A DNA stretch of 64,000 nt from Lycorma delicatula (taxonomy: Eukaryota; Arthropoda; Insecta; Hemiptera; Fulgoridae). Positions 61,401 to 64,000 of the stretch are shown one piece after another; position 1 is the stretch's first letter, and the number at the start of each line of letters is the position of its first letter. Location of the stretch: contig NC_134455.1 in the NCBI RefSeq assembly GCF_047948215.1, positions 160,500,575 through 160,564,574 on the forward strand, given 5' to 3'. Both the position numbers and the translations under genes were made by a program. Below the pieces are notes generated by a model that was not told where the DNA came from, ran no database searches, and was given only the letters and a program-made list of their open reading frames with translations.

Positions 61401-61860
61401 ATGTTGATATGGACACCACAAAAATAGTGATGTATGTGGTGTCCACTACAATGCAATTTTGTACTATCCACTTTATTAAAGAATTGGAGGATTGTACCTC
61501 ACTTTCAAATGAAATAAGTTTAAATGAAGTGTAACAAAAAATGTATATATAATTGAATAGGCATACAAGGAAGTCATGTAATGTCCACATCATATTTTTT
61601 CATGTATGATATATAAGTTTTAGTAATACTTTATTAATAATGTTCAACTGAAGCCAGGGATTATCTGAAAAGATTCTGATTAATTGCATTCTTAATACAA
61701 TATTGTTTAAGATTGAAGTTCTCATATTCTAAGTTTTTTAACAAATTTTATGAACCAAAAAACTTACCTTTGATTAAATCAGGAAGAGCACTTTTCAGAG
61801 CAATTTTCATGCAGGCATTTAATTCTGGATCACGTCTCCTACATCTTTTAAAAGACTTAG
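31333..61860 (-). CDS. Takeout / juvenile-hormone-binding (JHBP) family gene, exon 1 not seen
   Basis: Five coding exons joined on the minus strand: 61860-61768, 46998-46851, 46475-46339, 41104-40955, 31484-31333. All have GT-AG introns and matching phases (a 1-nt overhang meets 2 nt or the reverse at each junction). The 680 coding bases give about 226 residues; with a signal peptide of about 20 residues this equals the usual 240-250 of the family. Landmarks are an N-terminal pair of cysteines (FKRCRRRDPELNACMK), the LGVLPIDPL segment, the LQGDYKINGKVLILPI strand, NLFNGDKALG, and FLNENWSDIFKELHP near the C-terminus, which are hallmarks of the JHBP fold (Pfam PF06585). Members are secreted proteins that bind small hydrophobic ligands such as juvenile hormone. 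The ligand here is unknown. Introns are 14.8, 0.38, 5.2 and 9.5 kb and packed with transposons. The signal-peptide exon is not found up to 64000. Confidence 0.93.
32300..32589 (-). repeat. tRNA-derived SINE copy with target duplication
   Basis: Full-length 290-bp copy on the minus strand with A-box and B-box regions near its 5' end (32589 side) and a tail ending GGCTAAACAGGAAAAAA. It is flanked by AAACAGCGCTATAC (32286-32299) and AAACAGCCATATAC (32590-32603), a 14-bp target duplication with two differences. Confidence 0.85.
34584..35340 (-). pseudogene. LINE C RNase H and C-terminal region
   Basis: Broken frames. YTEGSKQNDTVGCAFVINE near 35300-35370 matches the first RNase H motif (Y(T/S)DGSK, here Asp to Glu). 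HVEISVNEHADSAAKEA near 35040 matches H..I.GNE.AD..AK. Then VVLCRLRIGQRESHTST and CARCNCLMTMHHILIDC (34584-34860) form the conserved C-terminal segment. Frames break near 35100 and 34790. Confidence 0.78.
35398..35958 (-). pseudogene. LINE C reverse transcriptase C-terminal part
   Basis: The 186-codon open frame has MIRFYYSFVRSRLDYGCIAY then SSARQIVLKMLDGVHHAFLR and LATDAFKSSPVASLL, the RT thumb and connection of Jockey/I-type LINEs (usual RSxLDYGCxxYGSA). The palm with its active site is missing because of 5' truncation. The frame degenerates toward RNase H near 35400. Confidence 0.8.
35987..36022. repeat. 17-bp perfect palindrome at the LINE C 5' junction
   Basis: Arms 35987-36003 and 36006-36022 are exact reverse complements around 2 bases. 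The palindrome spans the boundary between the LINE's truncated 5' end and the host arm, so it probably arose by fold-back or template switching when the LINE integrated. Confidence 0.8.
36113..36480 (+). pseudogene. Mariner transposase fragment
   Basis: Plus-strand frames give, with breaks, FHQRKAKWFQESHPEKVLMT, then SAHRPTGK and an SFTNGPIERII segment, then SQKESALSP and an HHDNAPARTSTC segment near 36416-36450. The last is the HxDNAPxH second Asp motif of mariner/Tc1 transposases (usual KVLFHHDNAPAHTS). It sits directly outside the right arm of the inverted-repeat element. Confidence 0.65.
37047..38213 (-). CDS. RTE-type reverse transcriptase, main part
   Basis: The continuation of the ORF in the other frame, from about 38128 on (the first 25-30 codons of the open frame are out-of-frame). 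It has SVIVMIPKKAGADKCEEYRT (RT domain 0-1), YLAFIDLEKAFDNVDWNKMF (domain A, catalytic Asp), GVRQGCSLSPLLFNLYME (domain B), KMLRFADDIVILAENKKDLE (active-site FADD), and the thumb VEEFCYLGSKITKDGRSRSD. It stops at TAG where copy 2 has TGG, in ERSI(W)KNIVKRR, so about 50 residues are cut off. All catalytic motifs are intact; only a frameshift and one stop disable it, which suggests recent activity. Confidence 0.93.
   Translation of the reverse strand: MQVRKRLIDYTNWCVIFMKKGNFHQTSKSVIVMIPKKAGADKCEEYRTISLTSHASKILTRILYRRIERRVEEVLGEDQFGFRKSIGTREAILGLRLIVEGRLKKNKPTYLAFIDLEKAFDNVDWNKMFSILKKLGFKYRDRRTIANIYRNQTATVAIEEHKKEAIIRKGVRQGCSLSPLLFNLYMELAVNDVKEQFRFGVTVQGEKIKMLRFADDIVILAENKKDLEETMNGIDEVLRKNYRMKINKNKTKVMKCSRNNKNGPLNVKIGGEKIMEVEEFCYLGSKITKDGRSRSDIKCRIAQAKRAFSKKYNLFTSKINLNLRKRFLKVYVWSVALYGSETWTIGVSEKKRLEAFELWCYRRMLKIRWVDKVTNEEVLRQIDEERSI
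38089..39768 (-). CDS. RTE-type endonuclease and start of reverse transcriptase
   Basis: A 559-codon frame starting at the ATG after the 5' UTR. Residues about 38-280 form an APE-type endonuclease: ILRVGAWNVRSL, DIVGISEVRWEEE (catalytic Glu), IIVGDWNASIGKG, YQIDYIMVKQRF, and DIDSDHNLVIMK (SDHxL catalytic His). A charged linker follows, then the RT start LNGRKAPGIDGIPVELLRSA near residue 510. The frame then shifts at a 5-base A-run (T-run 38129-38133 on the plus strand). Such proteins are often annotated in insects as craniofacial development protein 2-like, but this one is clearly a retrotransposon ORF. The endonuclease looks intact. Confidence 0.93.
   Translation of the reverse strand: MEAPSLVKYSGGKIVPRSDLRVGTTKEGVTRKLKNNILRVGAWNVRSLKKVGRLENLKREMDRVNVDIVGISEVRWEEEGDFWSGDFRVINSASNNGQAGVGIVMNKKIGRRVEYFKTHSDRIIVIRIKSRPKPTTIVNIYMPTSAHDDDEVECVYEEIDEAIKHVKGDENLIIVGDWNASIGKGKEGNIVGEYGLGKRNERGDRLIEFCTKYNLVIANTQFKNHNRRIYTWKKAGDTVRYQIDYIMVKQRFRNQLVDCKTYPGADIDSDHNLVIMKCRFGFKNLKKSCQMNRWNLEKLEEEGVKKIFEEDIARGLRKKDKVENVEEEWENVKKEILKSAEANLGGIKRTGRKPWISDDILQLMDERRKYKNANDEESKRNYRQLRNAINRKCKLAKEEWIKEKCSEVEREMNIGKIDGAYRKIKENFGVHKLKSNNVLNKDGTPIYNTKGKVDRWVEYIEELYGGNELENGVIEEEEEVEEEEMGETILRSEFKRALKDLNGRKAPGIDGIPVELLRSAGEEAIDRLYKLVCNIYEKGEFPSDFKKCYSYDTKESRGR
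40366..40397. repeat. 13-bp perfect hairpin
   Basis: Arms AAAAAGGGTTACC and GGTAACCCTTTTT around a 6-base loop, in the JHBP intron. A T-run follows the second arm. I see no gene that it would terminate; it may be a MITE core. Confidence 0.7.
40955..41104 (-). CDS. JHBP gene, fourth visible coding exon
   Basis: Acceptor TTTTCTGTTACAG| and donor TTTAG|GTAATATT bound 150 bases. The frame reads NVTAFIGVYGKELIRNKKSY, MEVTDLKFRFNTTRLHVYLG, NLFNGDKAL. The NLFNGD.(A/T)LG block is diagnostic. The 3' half of this exon, with its donor and 60 bases of the following intron, is repeated as a dead copy at 44102-44244. Confidence 0.95.
41419..41695. mobile_element. hAT MITE with perfect 8-bp TSD
   Basis: A 277-bp non-autonomous element. 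The ends CAGTGATTCCCAAACT and (reverse complement) TAGTGGTTCCCAAACT are matching hAT-type TIRs. It is flanked by the identical GCTTAAAT at 41411-41418 and 41696-41703. There is no coding content. It is a different subfamily from the hAT elements at 586 and 63442, whose ends read TTCTCAAA. Confidence 0.93.
41875..42126 (+). CDS. Unrecognised 83-codon frame
   Basis: It starts MYIINTDPMKIEFSVTILKQ and continues LPKLTSTNDREMYYSSKFRK and LYYYCFEVAVFQHSFEDFIL. It is richer in E, R, Q, H and V than chance frames nearby and has no poly-K/N/I bias. There is no Kozak-like context, splice site or neighbour that supports a gene, and it lies between a hAT MITE and a LINE in a host intron. I do not recognise it; it may be a fragment of an unknown transposon protein. 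Confidence 0.3.
   Translation: MYIINTDPMKIEFSVTILKQLPKLTSTNDREMYYSSKFRKLYYYCFEVAVFQHSFEDFILEQMVRHKEYIKNTHYMQVCESAV
42180..43915 (-). mobile_element. RTE-type LINE copy 3, RT core deleted
   Basis: It has the same 5' UTR and endonuclease as copy 1 (43915 to about 42600) and the same 3' end (42590-42180, A-run at 42179-42186). At about 42583 the sequence jumps from the endonuclease-RT linker to the RT thumb end, removing about 1.5 kb of reverse transcriptase. Endonuclease frames (43438-43004 and 42926-42702) still show VVGISEVQWEEE, LIIVGEWNAS and YQIDYIMVKQRF. Note GDW-to-GEW and DSDHN-to-DNDCN changes in catalytic motifs, so it is more decayed than copy 1. Confidence 0.9.
44102..44244 (-). 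pseudogene. Duplicated piece of the fourth visible JHBP exon
   Basis: It corresponds to 40893-41042: about 60 bases of downstream intron, the donor (GTAA at about 44160-44163), and the 3' half of the exon including NLSNGDKAL (Phe to Ser). It lost one base within the exon (AAGATAACATG instead of AAGATAAACATG, plus strand) and an 8-base block, so it cannot be spliced in frame. The copy lies 3.2 kb upstream of the real exon in the same intron, in direct orientation. Confidence 0.85.
44255..44900 (-). pseudogene. IS630/Tc1-like DDE transposase fragment
   Basis: On the minus strand, ENYEKWLEIKLISNFLTQSV, LIIDDARYRNVK (equivalent to VLVIDNAxYHNVK, second Asp), then LLDCLKSRNV, and GHIILRLPPYHPELN (equivalent to GHxVLRLPPYHPDLNPIE) are in order. 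This is the arrangement of the DDE_3-type IS630/Tc1-like transposases common in insects. The NPIE end with the last catalytic residue is degraded (NMTADL). Downstream text is broken by stops. It directly follows the pseudo-exon. Confidence 0.72.
45597..45657. repeat. 27-bp perfect stem with 7-base loop
   Basis: Arms 45597-45623 and 45631-45657 are exact reverse complements. It lies in a JHBP intron. A third partial copy of the arm motif (TTAAGATATGCTATATA) lies just upstream at about 45570. It could be a small MITE or, less likely, a precursor hairpin. Confidence 0.85.
46339..46475 (-). CDS. JHBP gene, third visible coding exon
   Basis: Acceptor TTTTGATTTCTAG| and donor CTAA|GTATGTAA bound 137 bases. 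The frame reads TNWDEYKLETRVDLIEPIVL, then QGDYKINGKVLILPISGIGK, then CKLTL. The GDY.I.GK.L.LP..G.G strand pair is the most recognisable block of the family. The intron separating it from the previous exon is only 375 bp, in contrast to the long introns elsewhere in the gene. Confidence 0.95.
46476..46850 (-). other. Short JHBP intron (375 bp)
   Basis: Donor GTAAGTGT and acceptor TTTCTAG. AT-rich, no insertion recognised. A plus-strand frame across it is a chance shadow. Confidence 0.9.
46851..46998 (-). CDS. JHBP gene, second visible coding exon
   Basis: Acceptor CTTTTTGTTGCAG| and donor GTTGA|GTAAGTGT bound 148 bases. The frame reads IPSLGVLPIDPLNIMNLGIK then QGSGPVSIDLTFININMTGI, the part of the family that usually has LGIPPLDPL and an alternating beta-strand pattern ending in G(L/I)xxxxV. 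It ends with two bases (GA) completed by the first base of the next exon. Confidence 0.93.
48041..48264 (-). repeat. tRNA-derived SINE copy
   Basis: On the minus strand the head contains TTGGCCTAGTGGTAAAACTC (A-box region) and GGTTTGAATCC (B-box), followed by the family body with ACTAGATTGTGGATACTGG and TTAACCACACATCTCAGG. The tail is truncated relative to the full 290-298 bp. Confidence 0.8.
48747..49661 (+). pseudogene. RTE copy 2 reverse transcriptase C-terminal part
   Basis: It contains GVRQGCSLSPLLFNLYMELA (domain B), an active-site segment ML*FADDIVIL with a stop just before FADD, then an open 213-codon frame (49020-49661) from MNGIDEVLRKNYRMKINKNK through the thumb to the natural end EYVKQIVRDVGCRM. 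The end shows what copy 1 loses by its nonsense codon: KNIVKRRDRLIGHILRH follows ERSIW. A one-base shift near 49000 separates the two parts. Confidence 0.88.
48747..49754 (+). mobile_element. RTE-type LINE copy 2, 5'-truncated
   Basis: A plus-strand copy starting at the sequence corresponding to about 37800 of copy 1 and ending in an A-run at 49743-49754. It covers the RT from domain A-B onward, so it is a typical 5'-truncated insertion. No clear target duplication was found. Confidence 0.92.
50330..51430 (-). mobile_element. Mariner relic interrupted by a SINE
   Basis: On the minus strand, frames give the HTH part ISSRNIRNELNIDRQTVLYH (allowing one stop, about 51290-51370), then after the SINE MKLNHFLNDSLQAMKNE-like text (about 50880-50950), GKASIDAKKSDGVYVVGLER (about 50800-50860), and HILCDPLK, SHDPAPSDYHLFWSLQNSL-like text near 50520-50640. 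This is the order of a mariner DD34D transposase. Stops and shifts are numerous. Outer ends are approximate. Confidence 0.68.
51009..51225 (+). repeat. tRNA-derived SINE copy inside a mariner relic
   Basis: It is the only plus-strand copy of the family here. GGTCTAGTGATTAACTC (A-box) is followed by GAGGTTTGTATCC (B-box) and the body with AATACTAGACAGTGGATAT and TTGGTGGTTGGG. It ends at about TTTCATACAT, missing the last part of the tail. Confidence 0.78.
52795..53350 (+). repeat. Dispersed repeat, longer copy
   Basis: It has moderately conserved-looking non-coding text (TCCTATGAAGAAACGGAAAA, TTTTCGAGATATGGCTAGCG, ATTTCGCCCGGATTTCAGC), with a second inverted partial copy at 16630-16745. It could be a non-autonomous element or the 5' region of the R1-type LINE that begins at about 53480. 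Confidence 0.5.
53501..54120 (+). pseudogene. R1-type endonuclease, broken
   Basis: GADFLITTEPNRFTDAKRDW gives the Q/TEP motif (catalytic Glu), AIRNISGRWG and LIWAYISPNCDYQDFENYMW follow, then a GDLNCKA segment near 53800 (GD.N catalytic motif). After a frameshift come LMVSTGLYCLNDQTPTFE and SVLDLTI (about 53863-53950), and WDHSSCSW (usual SDHxxI, with Ser lost). The typical R1 order is kept. A frameshift near 53795-53860 and the changed SDH motif make it inactive. Confidence 0.78.
54257..55580 (+). pseudogene. R1-type reverse transcriptase, catalytic core deleted, split by a SINE
   Basis: Parts in order: linker KSKEMKWRELCGELDADPWG; LKRLDGIPAAVLKGLASKMP (about 54590); FPKCWKDSRLVFLPKSAENV then DYRLLCLINNMGKAVERML (54690-54820); SQYSFWKGRSTVQAIQKVV (54870-54920); IIMLDVRNAFGSVT (domain A, catalytic Asp, about 54980-55019). 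Then the SINE, then directly ESIKYLGVRIDKSYKFTQHI of the thumb (55365-55425). Domains B to D, including the YxDD active site, are missing between about 55340 and 55355, a deletion of several hundred bases. Confidence 0.8.
55020..55317 (-). repeat. tRNA-derived SINE copy with perfect 14-bp TSD
   Basis: Best copy of the family, 298 bp on the minus strand: GGGTTAGTCTAGTGGTTAAC (A-box), GTTCAAGTCC (B-box), body, and a tail ending GGCTAAACAGGAAAAAGAGA. It is flanked by CGGGTCTGTTACCT at 55006-55019 and 55318-55331 and sits inside the domain A coding region of the R1-type LINE. There is no poly(A) tail, so it is mobilised by a LINE that recognises a different 3' end. Confidence 0.93.
55887..56099 (+). 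pseudogene. R1-type C-terminal zinc-knuckle region
   Basis: MIQMLTGHGTYEYYMHRFGR then CCIYCNRVDTAEH matches the post-RT segment of R1-clade elements (usual TQLLTGHGxFxxYLxRxxR ... CxxCxxxxDTxxHTLxxC). The CxxC-H spacing is visible; the last Cys is changed. A frame end follows at 56099. Confidence 0.8.
56655..56681. repeat. (TA)n microsatellite
   Basis: A TA dinucleotide run just after the A-run of the R1-type LINE. Similar runs occur at 12448-12473 and 47938-47959. Confidence 0.9.
56690..60449. other. AT-rich JHBP intron sequence, no gene supported
   Basis: At 57516-57734 (+) a 72-codon frame (MYASDIQAARVRVAFSRCNN and so on) lies in a block (57500-57870) of higher complexity than its surroundings. 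I cannot assign it, and the strand of any function is unclear. The rest shows no coding or repeat signal. Confidence 0.4.
60450..61612. repeat. Composite repeat cluster with inverted ends
   Basis: The ends are inverted: GATGTGGATATCACATGACT then TCCTTGTATG at about 60468, and its complement CATACAAGGAAGTCATGTAA then TGTCCACATC at about 61563. Inside, a block with ACATAAAATTTTATTT and AAAAACTTCTGAT (about 60543) is inverted near 61150-61195, while a block with GGTTAATAATNATTAATAAA (about 60650) recurs directly near 61220. The core (60760-61140) is a GC-richer dispersed repeat with ACATACGTACGTACGAACGA and CAGACGTCACGCCGAAC. It looks like a nested non-autonomous element of insect type; I cannot name its family. 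Confidence 0.55.
61768..61860 (-). CDS. JHBP gene, first visible coding exon
   Basis: It is bounded by an acceptor TTTCTTTGTGGCAG| (ag complementary to 61861-61862) and a strong donor AAAG|GTAAGT. The 93 bases code, after a 1-nt carry-over, for SFKRCRRRDPELNACMKIAL then KSALPDLIK. The two cysteines 9 residues apart match the N-terminal disulfide of JHBP/takeout proteins. The phase-2 start means the preceding exon must end with one base of an Ala (GCT) or similar codon, which fits a signal-peptide exon. Confidence 0.92.
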
Positions 61861-63433
61861 CTGCCACAAAGAAAAAGACAATAATTAAATTTAATTTGTT
61901 TTGTAAAATTATCATGCTTATCAGATAATTATTTTTGTTTTAATCAGTAATTGTGTTACTTATGGCTTGCCCTCTAAAATTATAATGTCTGGAACTTGGA
62001 TTAATTTTCATGTAAACTCTGTGACAATCATAAAAAAAAGTATCAGGTCAATATTTTTTTCAATCACTGCTGAGATTTTCCAGCAACCAAACAACTGTGT
62101 TCCTTTATATGACGTTTTTATAACTATGACATTACATAATACAGGAAAAGCTTACTTGTTATTAAGGTAATTTTTGTTCATTGGTATTGCATCTGGTATA
62201 TCTTGACTAATCACAGGTTTTTTCTGTTATTTTTAGAAGAGTACAAAAATTATATTTCATTCACTTGTTTTTTAGTGTCTAATGTATTATTCAGTCATGA
62301 AACATTAATTTCCCAGTTATTTATGTCTGTTGTTCATATTAGGGTATACGGTGTGCACTCACACAGATTACTTGTAAATTCCTATATGTTAAATTAATAC
62401 ATATTAATCTAGTTACATACTTAACCCAGTACTTTATGCCAGATTTGCTACCAGGATATTTTTTTCACTTATTTTACTTGACTTATCTTCTCCATTAAAA
62501 CACAACTTCAAATGAATGTCAGAGGATTTAATAGAAAACTAACAATCTTGTTTGTTATTTTTTAAATGCTCTTTTCATGGTATTTTGTTATTTTAAACCA
62601 TTTTATTACAAACATTTTTTTATAATTATTCTATTTTAGTTTTTAGCATTACATTAGCTTAAAAGTACTTTAAGTAAAACACTGGTAAGAAAGGTATTCT
62701 ATCACAATTCTTTAAACTCATGGCAATCATCTTCACTGTCCACACTCATATAATTTTATTTGAAAATCATCATATCAAAACACATTTTTTTAAGTATGTA
62801 ATCCTACATTCTTGTAGAAATAAATTACAGTTTTTTTTTTTTATTTTCATTGTTAACTAAATAAATTGAATTCATTACAAACAGCAAAGGATCTGGCCAT
62901 TAGTGTAAAAAAATTGACAGAGTAGAGTAATATAATTAATTGACCATATAGTATTTTAACTCTGTATGTAACTCATGGTATTAAGATATAATGCTCACAG
63001 CACTAGTAAAACATATACTACATCAGGTTCAATGTACTCTTGAGTTATTTGTTAGGAAAAGGTCCATGGTAAATAAACTTAAGAACTAAACATTTATAGT
63101 ATGTTAAATTTGTTCAATTCATAGTATATAAACATATATTTTTAAATATTCAAATTAAGGACTGCAATAATACATGGTTTTTTTTTATTTTCCATACAAT
63201 ATGGTTTCATATAATCAAAGATTGAAGAATAATAGACAGGGTCTTTTTTGGGATGATAGAGGTTCTCAGTGTTGCAGATTGAGATGGTGACTTATAAAAT
63301 GATCTAACTCTTGTTGAAATTGTGTGTTAATAGCCAATTACAAAAGAATAAAAATCAATATCTAACTACTGCTGTATATTGAACTGCAGGATTGATTTTA
63401 ATTAAATGAAGGGGTATTTTAGTTTAGATAGTT
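61861..63433. other. AT-rich sequence upstream of the first visible JHBP exon
   Basis: By phase, the missing signal-peptide exon should end in one base before a GT donor. I checked the minus strand for an ATG-initiated hydrophobic stretch ending so and found none convincing; the exon probably lies beyond 64000. Frames at 61967-62170 and 62203-62397 (+) look like chance. Confidence 0.5.
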
Positions 63434-63441
63434 ATCTAAAC

Positions 63442-63797
63442 CATTGATTCTCAAACTTTTTTGCCCAGCGCACACATTGAGAATCAAATATTTTCTAGCA
63501 ACTCCAAAATTTTTAAACTTAATTCTGTTAAAAGTAATAATTTCAATTGCTGTTTTTAAGATGCGCTCTTAAAAACAACAATTGCAGTTATTGTTTTTAA
63601 ACGTGGCGTATTTTATTTCTGAGTTGAAAGTTATATTTTACTTTGAAATATCAGGAAAAAAAAATTTTTGCCTTTTTTTTTATTCAGCCATCTCTTTTCT
63701 AGACTGCCTAAATGCCCCCAACTTTCTGCGGGTCTTCTATCAATGAAGACCTCCAGCACTTACAAGGGGGTGTTATCACCCACTTTGAGAACAAATT
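63442..63797 (-). mobile_element. hAT deletion derivative related to the 586-1365 element
   Basis: A 356-bp element whose ends CATTGATTCTCAAAC and (reverse complement) AATTTGTTCTCAAAG match the ends of the 586-1365 element, in the opposite orientation. It also shares the subterminal palindrome with TTGCTGTTTTTAAGA and the GC-rich end with GGGTGATAACACCCCC. It is flanked by ATCTAAAC (63434-63441) and GTCTAAAT (63798-63805), an 8-bp target duplication with two transitions. No coding sequence is left. Confidence 0.85.
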
Positions 63798-63805
63798 GTC
63801 TAAAT

Positions 63806-64000
63806 TACAGTAAATTTTATAAGAAATAAAAAAAATTAACATTGTCAAAAAAGTATAAATACAACTAACTTTTACTAATTCACTTTACACTTCTCTTAAT
63901 TATTAATCAGATAAATATATAATATCCATGACTAATTTGAACTCATATCTCAATAATAAATACACATGAAAAAATTTATATGCAGGTAATGCCTAGAATT
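63806..64000. other. AT-rich sequence, nothing recognised
   Basis: No feature that I can support up to the window end. Confidence 0.5.

Larger units (their letters stand above)
46999..61767 (-). other. JHBP intron 14.8 kb, rich in transposons
   Basis: It holds SINEs (48041, 51009, 55020), RTE copy 2 (48747), a mariner relic (50330), a dispersed repeat (52795), an R1-type LINE (53480) and composite repeats (60450). Unassigned AT-rich blocks are 47000-48040 (with (TA)n at 47938-47959), 48265-48746, 49755-50330, 51430-52790 and 56690-60450. Confidence 0.85.

Noticed and set aside
1..64000. A new multi-gene biological system, CRISPR array, phage, plasmid or bacterial operon
   Set aside because: There are no regularly spaced direct repeats, no ribosome-binding-site-led gene runs and no prokaryotic coding density. 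All substantial coding text is either the JHBP gene or transposon-derived.

Overview
This window is animal nuclear DNA: very AT-rich, with split genes carrying GT-AG introns of many kilobases and a dense load of decayed transposons. The transposon set (mariner relics, hAT deletion derivatives, an RTE-type LINE whose proteins are often annotated 'craniofacial development protein 2-like', I/Jockey-type and R1-type LINEs, a tRNA-derived SINE) and a takeout/JHBP-family gene point to an insect. A hemipteran is my best guess, by resemblance only. I see no rRNA, no convincing intact tRNA, no CRISPR array and no prokaryotic or viral gene cluster.

The one host gene I can reconstruct with confidence is a juvenile-hormone-binding-protein/takeout family gene on the minus strand. 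Its coding exons are small and would be missed by ORF length: 61860-61768, 46998-46851, 46475-46339, 41104-40955 and 31484-31333 (stop TGA at 31333-31335). All splice phases agree. Together they give about 226 residues, so only the signal-peptide exon is missing upstream of 61860. Its introns of 14.8, 0.4, 5.2 and 9.5 kb hold most of the transposons of the right half of the window. A 150-bp piece covering the 3' half of the fourth listed exon is duplicated at about 44.1-44.24 kb as a dead pseudo-exon.

Region by region. 0-17 kb: AT-rich intergenic sequence with a hAT element with perfect 8-bp target duplication (586-1365), a possible terminal exon of an unrecognised plus-strand gene (1663-1860), two mariner relics (one end-to-end with TIRs at 7647-8916), a SINE, and a DUF4817-type transposase relic next to a perfect 96-bp inverted repeat. 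17.3-24.7 kb: two related two-ORF LINEs on the minus strand lying head-to-tail. 25.2-26.85 kb: a broken copy of an unclassified insect transposon protein. 29.2-30.8 kb: a speculative small three-exon plus-strand gene converging on the JHBP gene. 32.3-36.5 kb: SINE, a large inverted-repeat element with a LINE inserted in one arm, and a mariner relic. 36.8-40.07 kb: a nearly complete RTE LINE with 9-bp target duplications. 41.4-45.7 kb: hAT MITE, a second RTE copy lacking its RT core, an IS630-like transposase relic and hairpins. 48-56.7 kb: a third RTE copy, a mariner split by a SINE, and an R1-type LINE split by a SINE with a 14-bp target duplication. 60.4-61.6 kb: composite repeats. 63.44-63.8 kb: a second hAT derivative related to the one at 586.

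I did not find a convincing new biological system. The items most worth follow-up are the multi-exon JHBP gene and its duplicated exon, the 96-bp perfect inverted repeat, the head-to-tail LINE pair, the nested insertions with dated junctions, and three coding-like stretches that I cannot assign.
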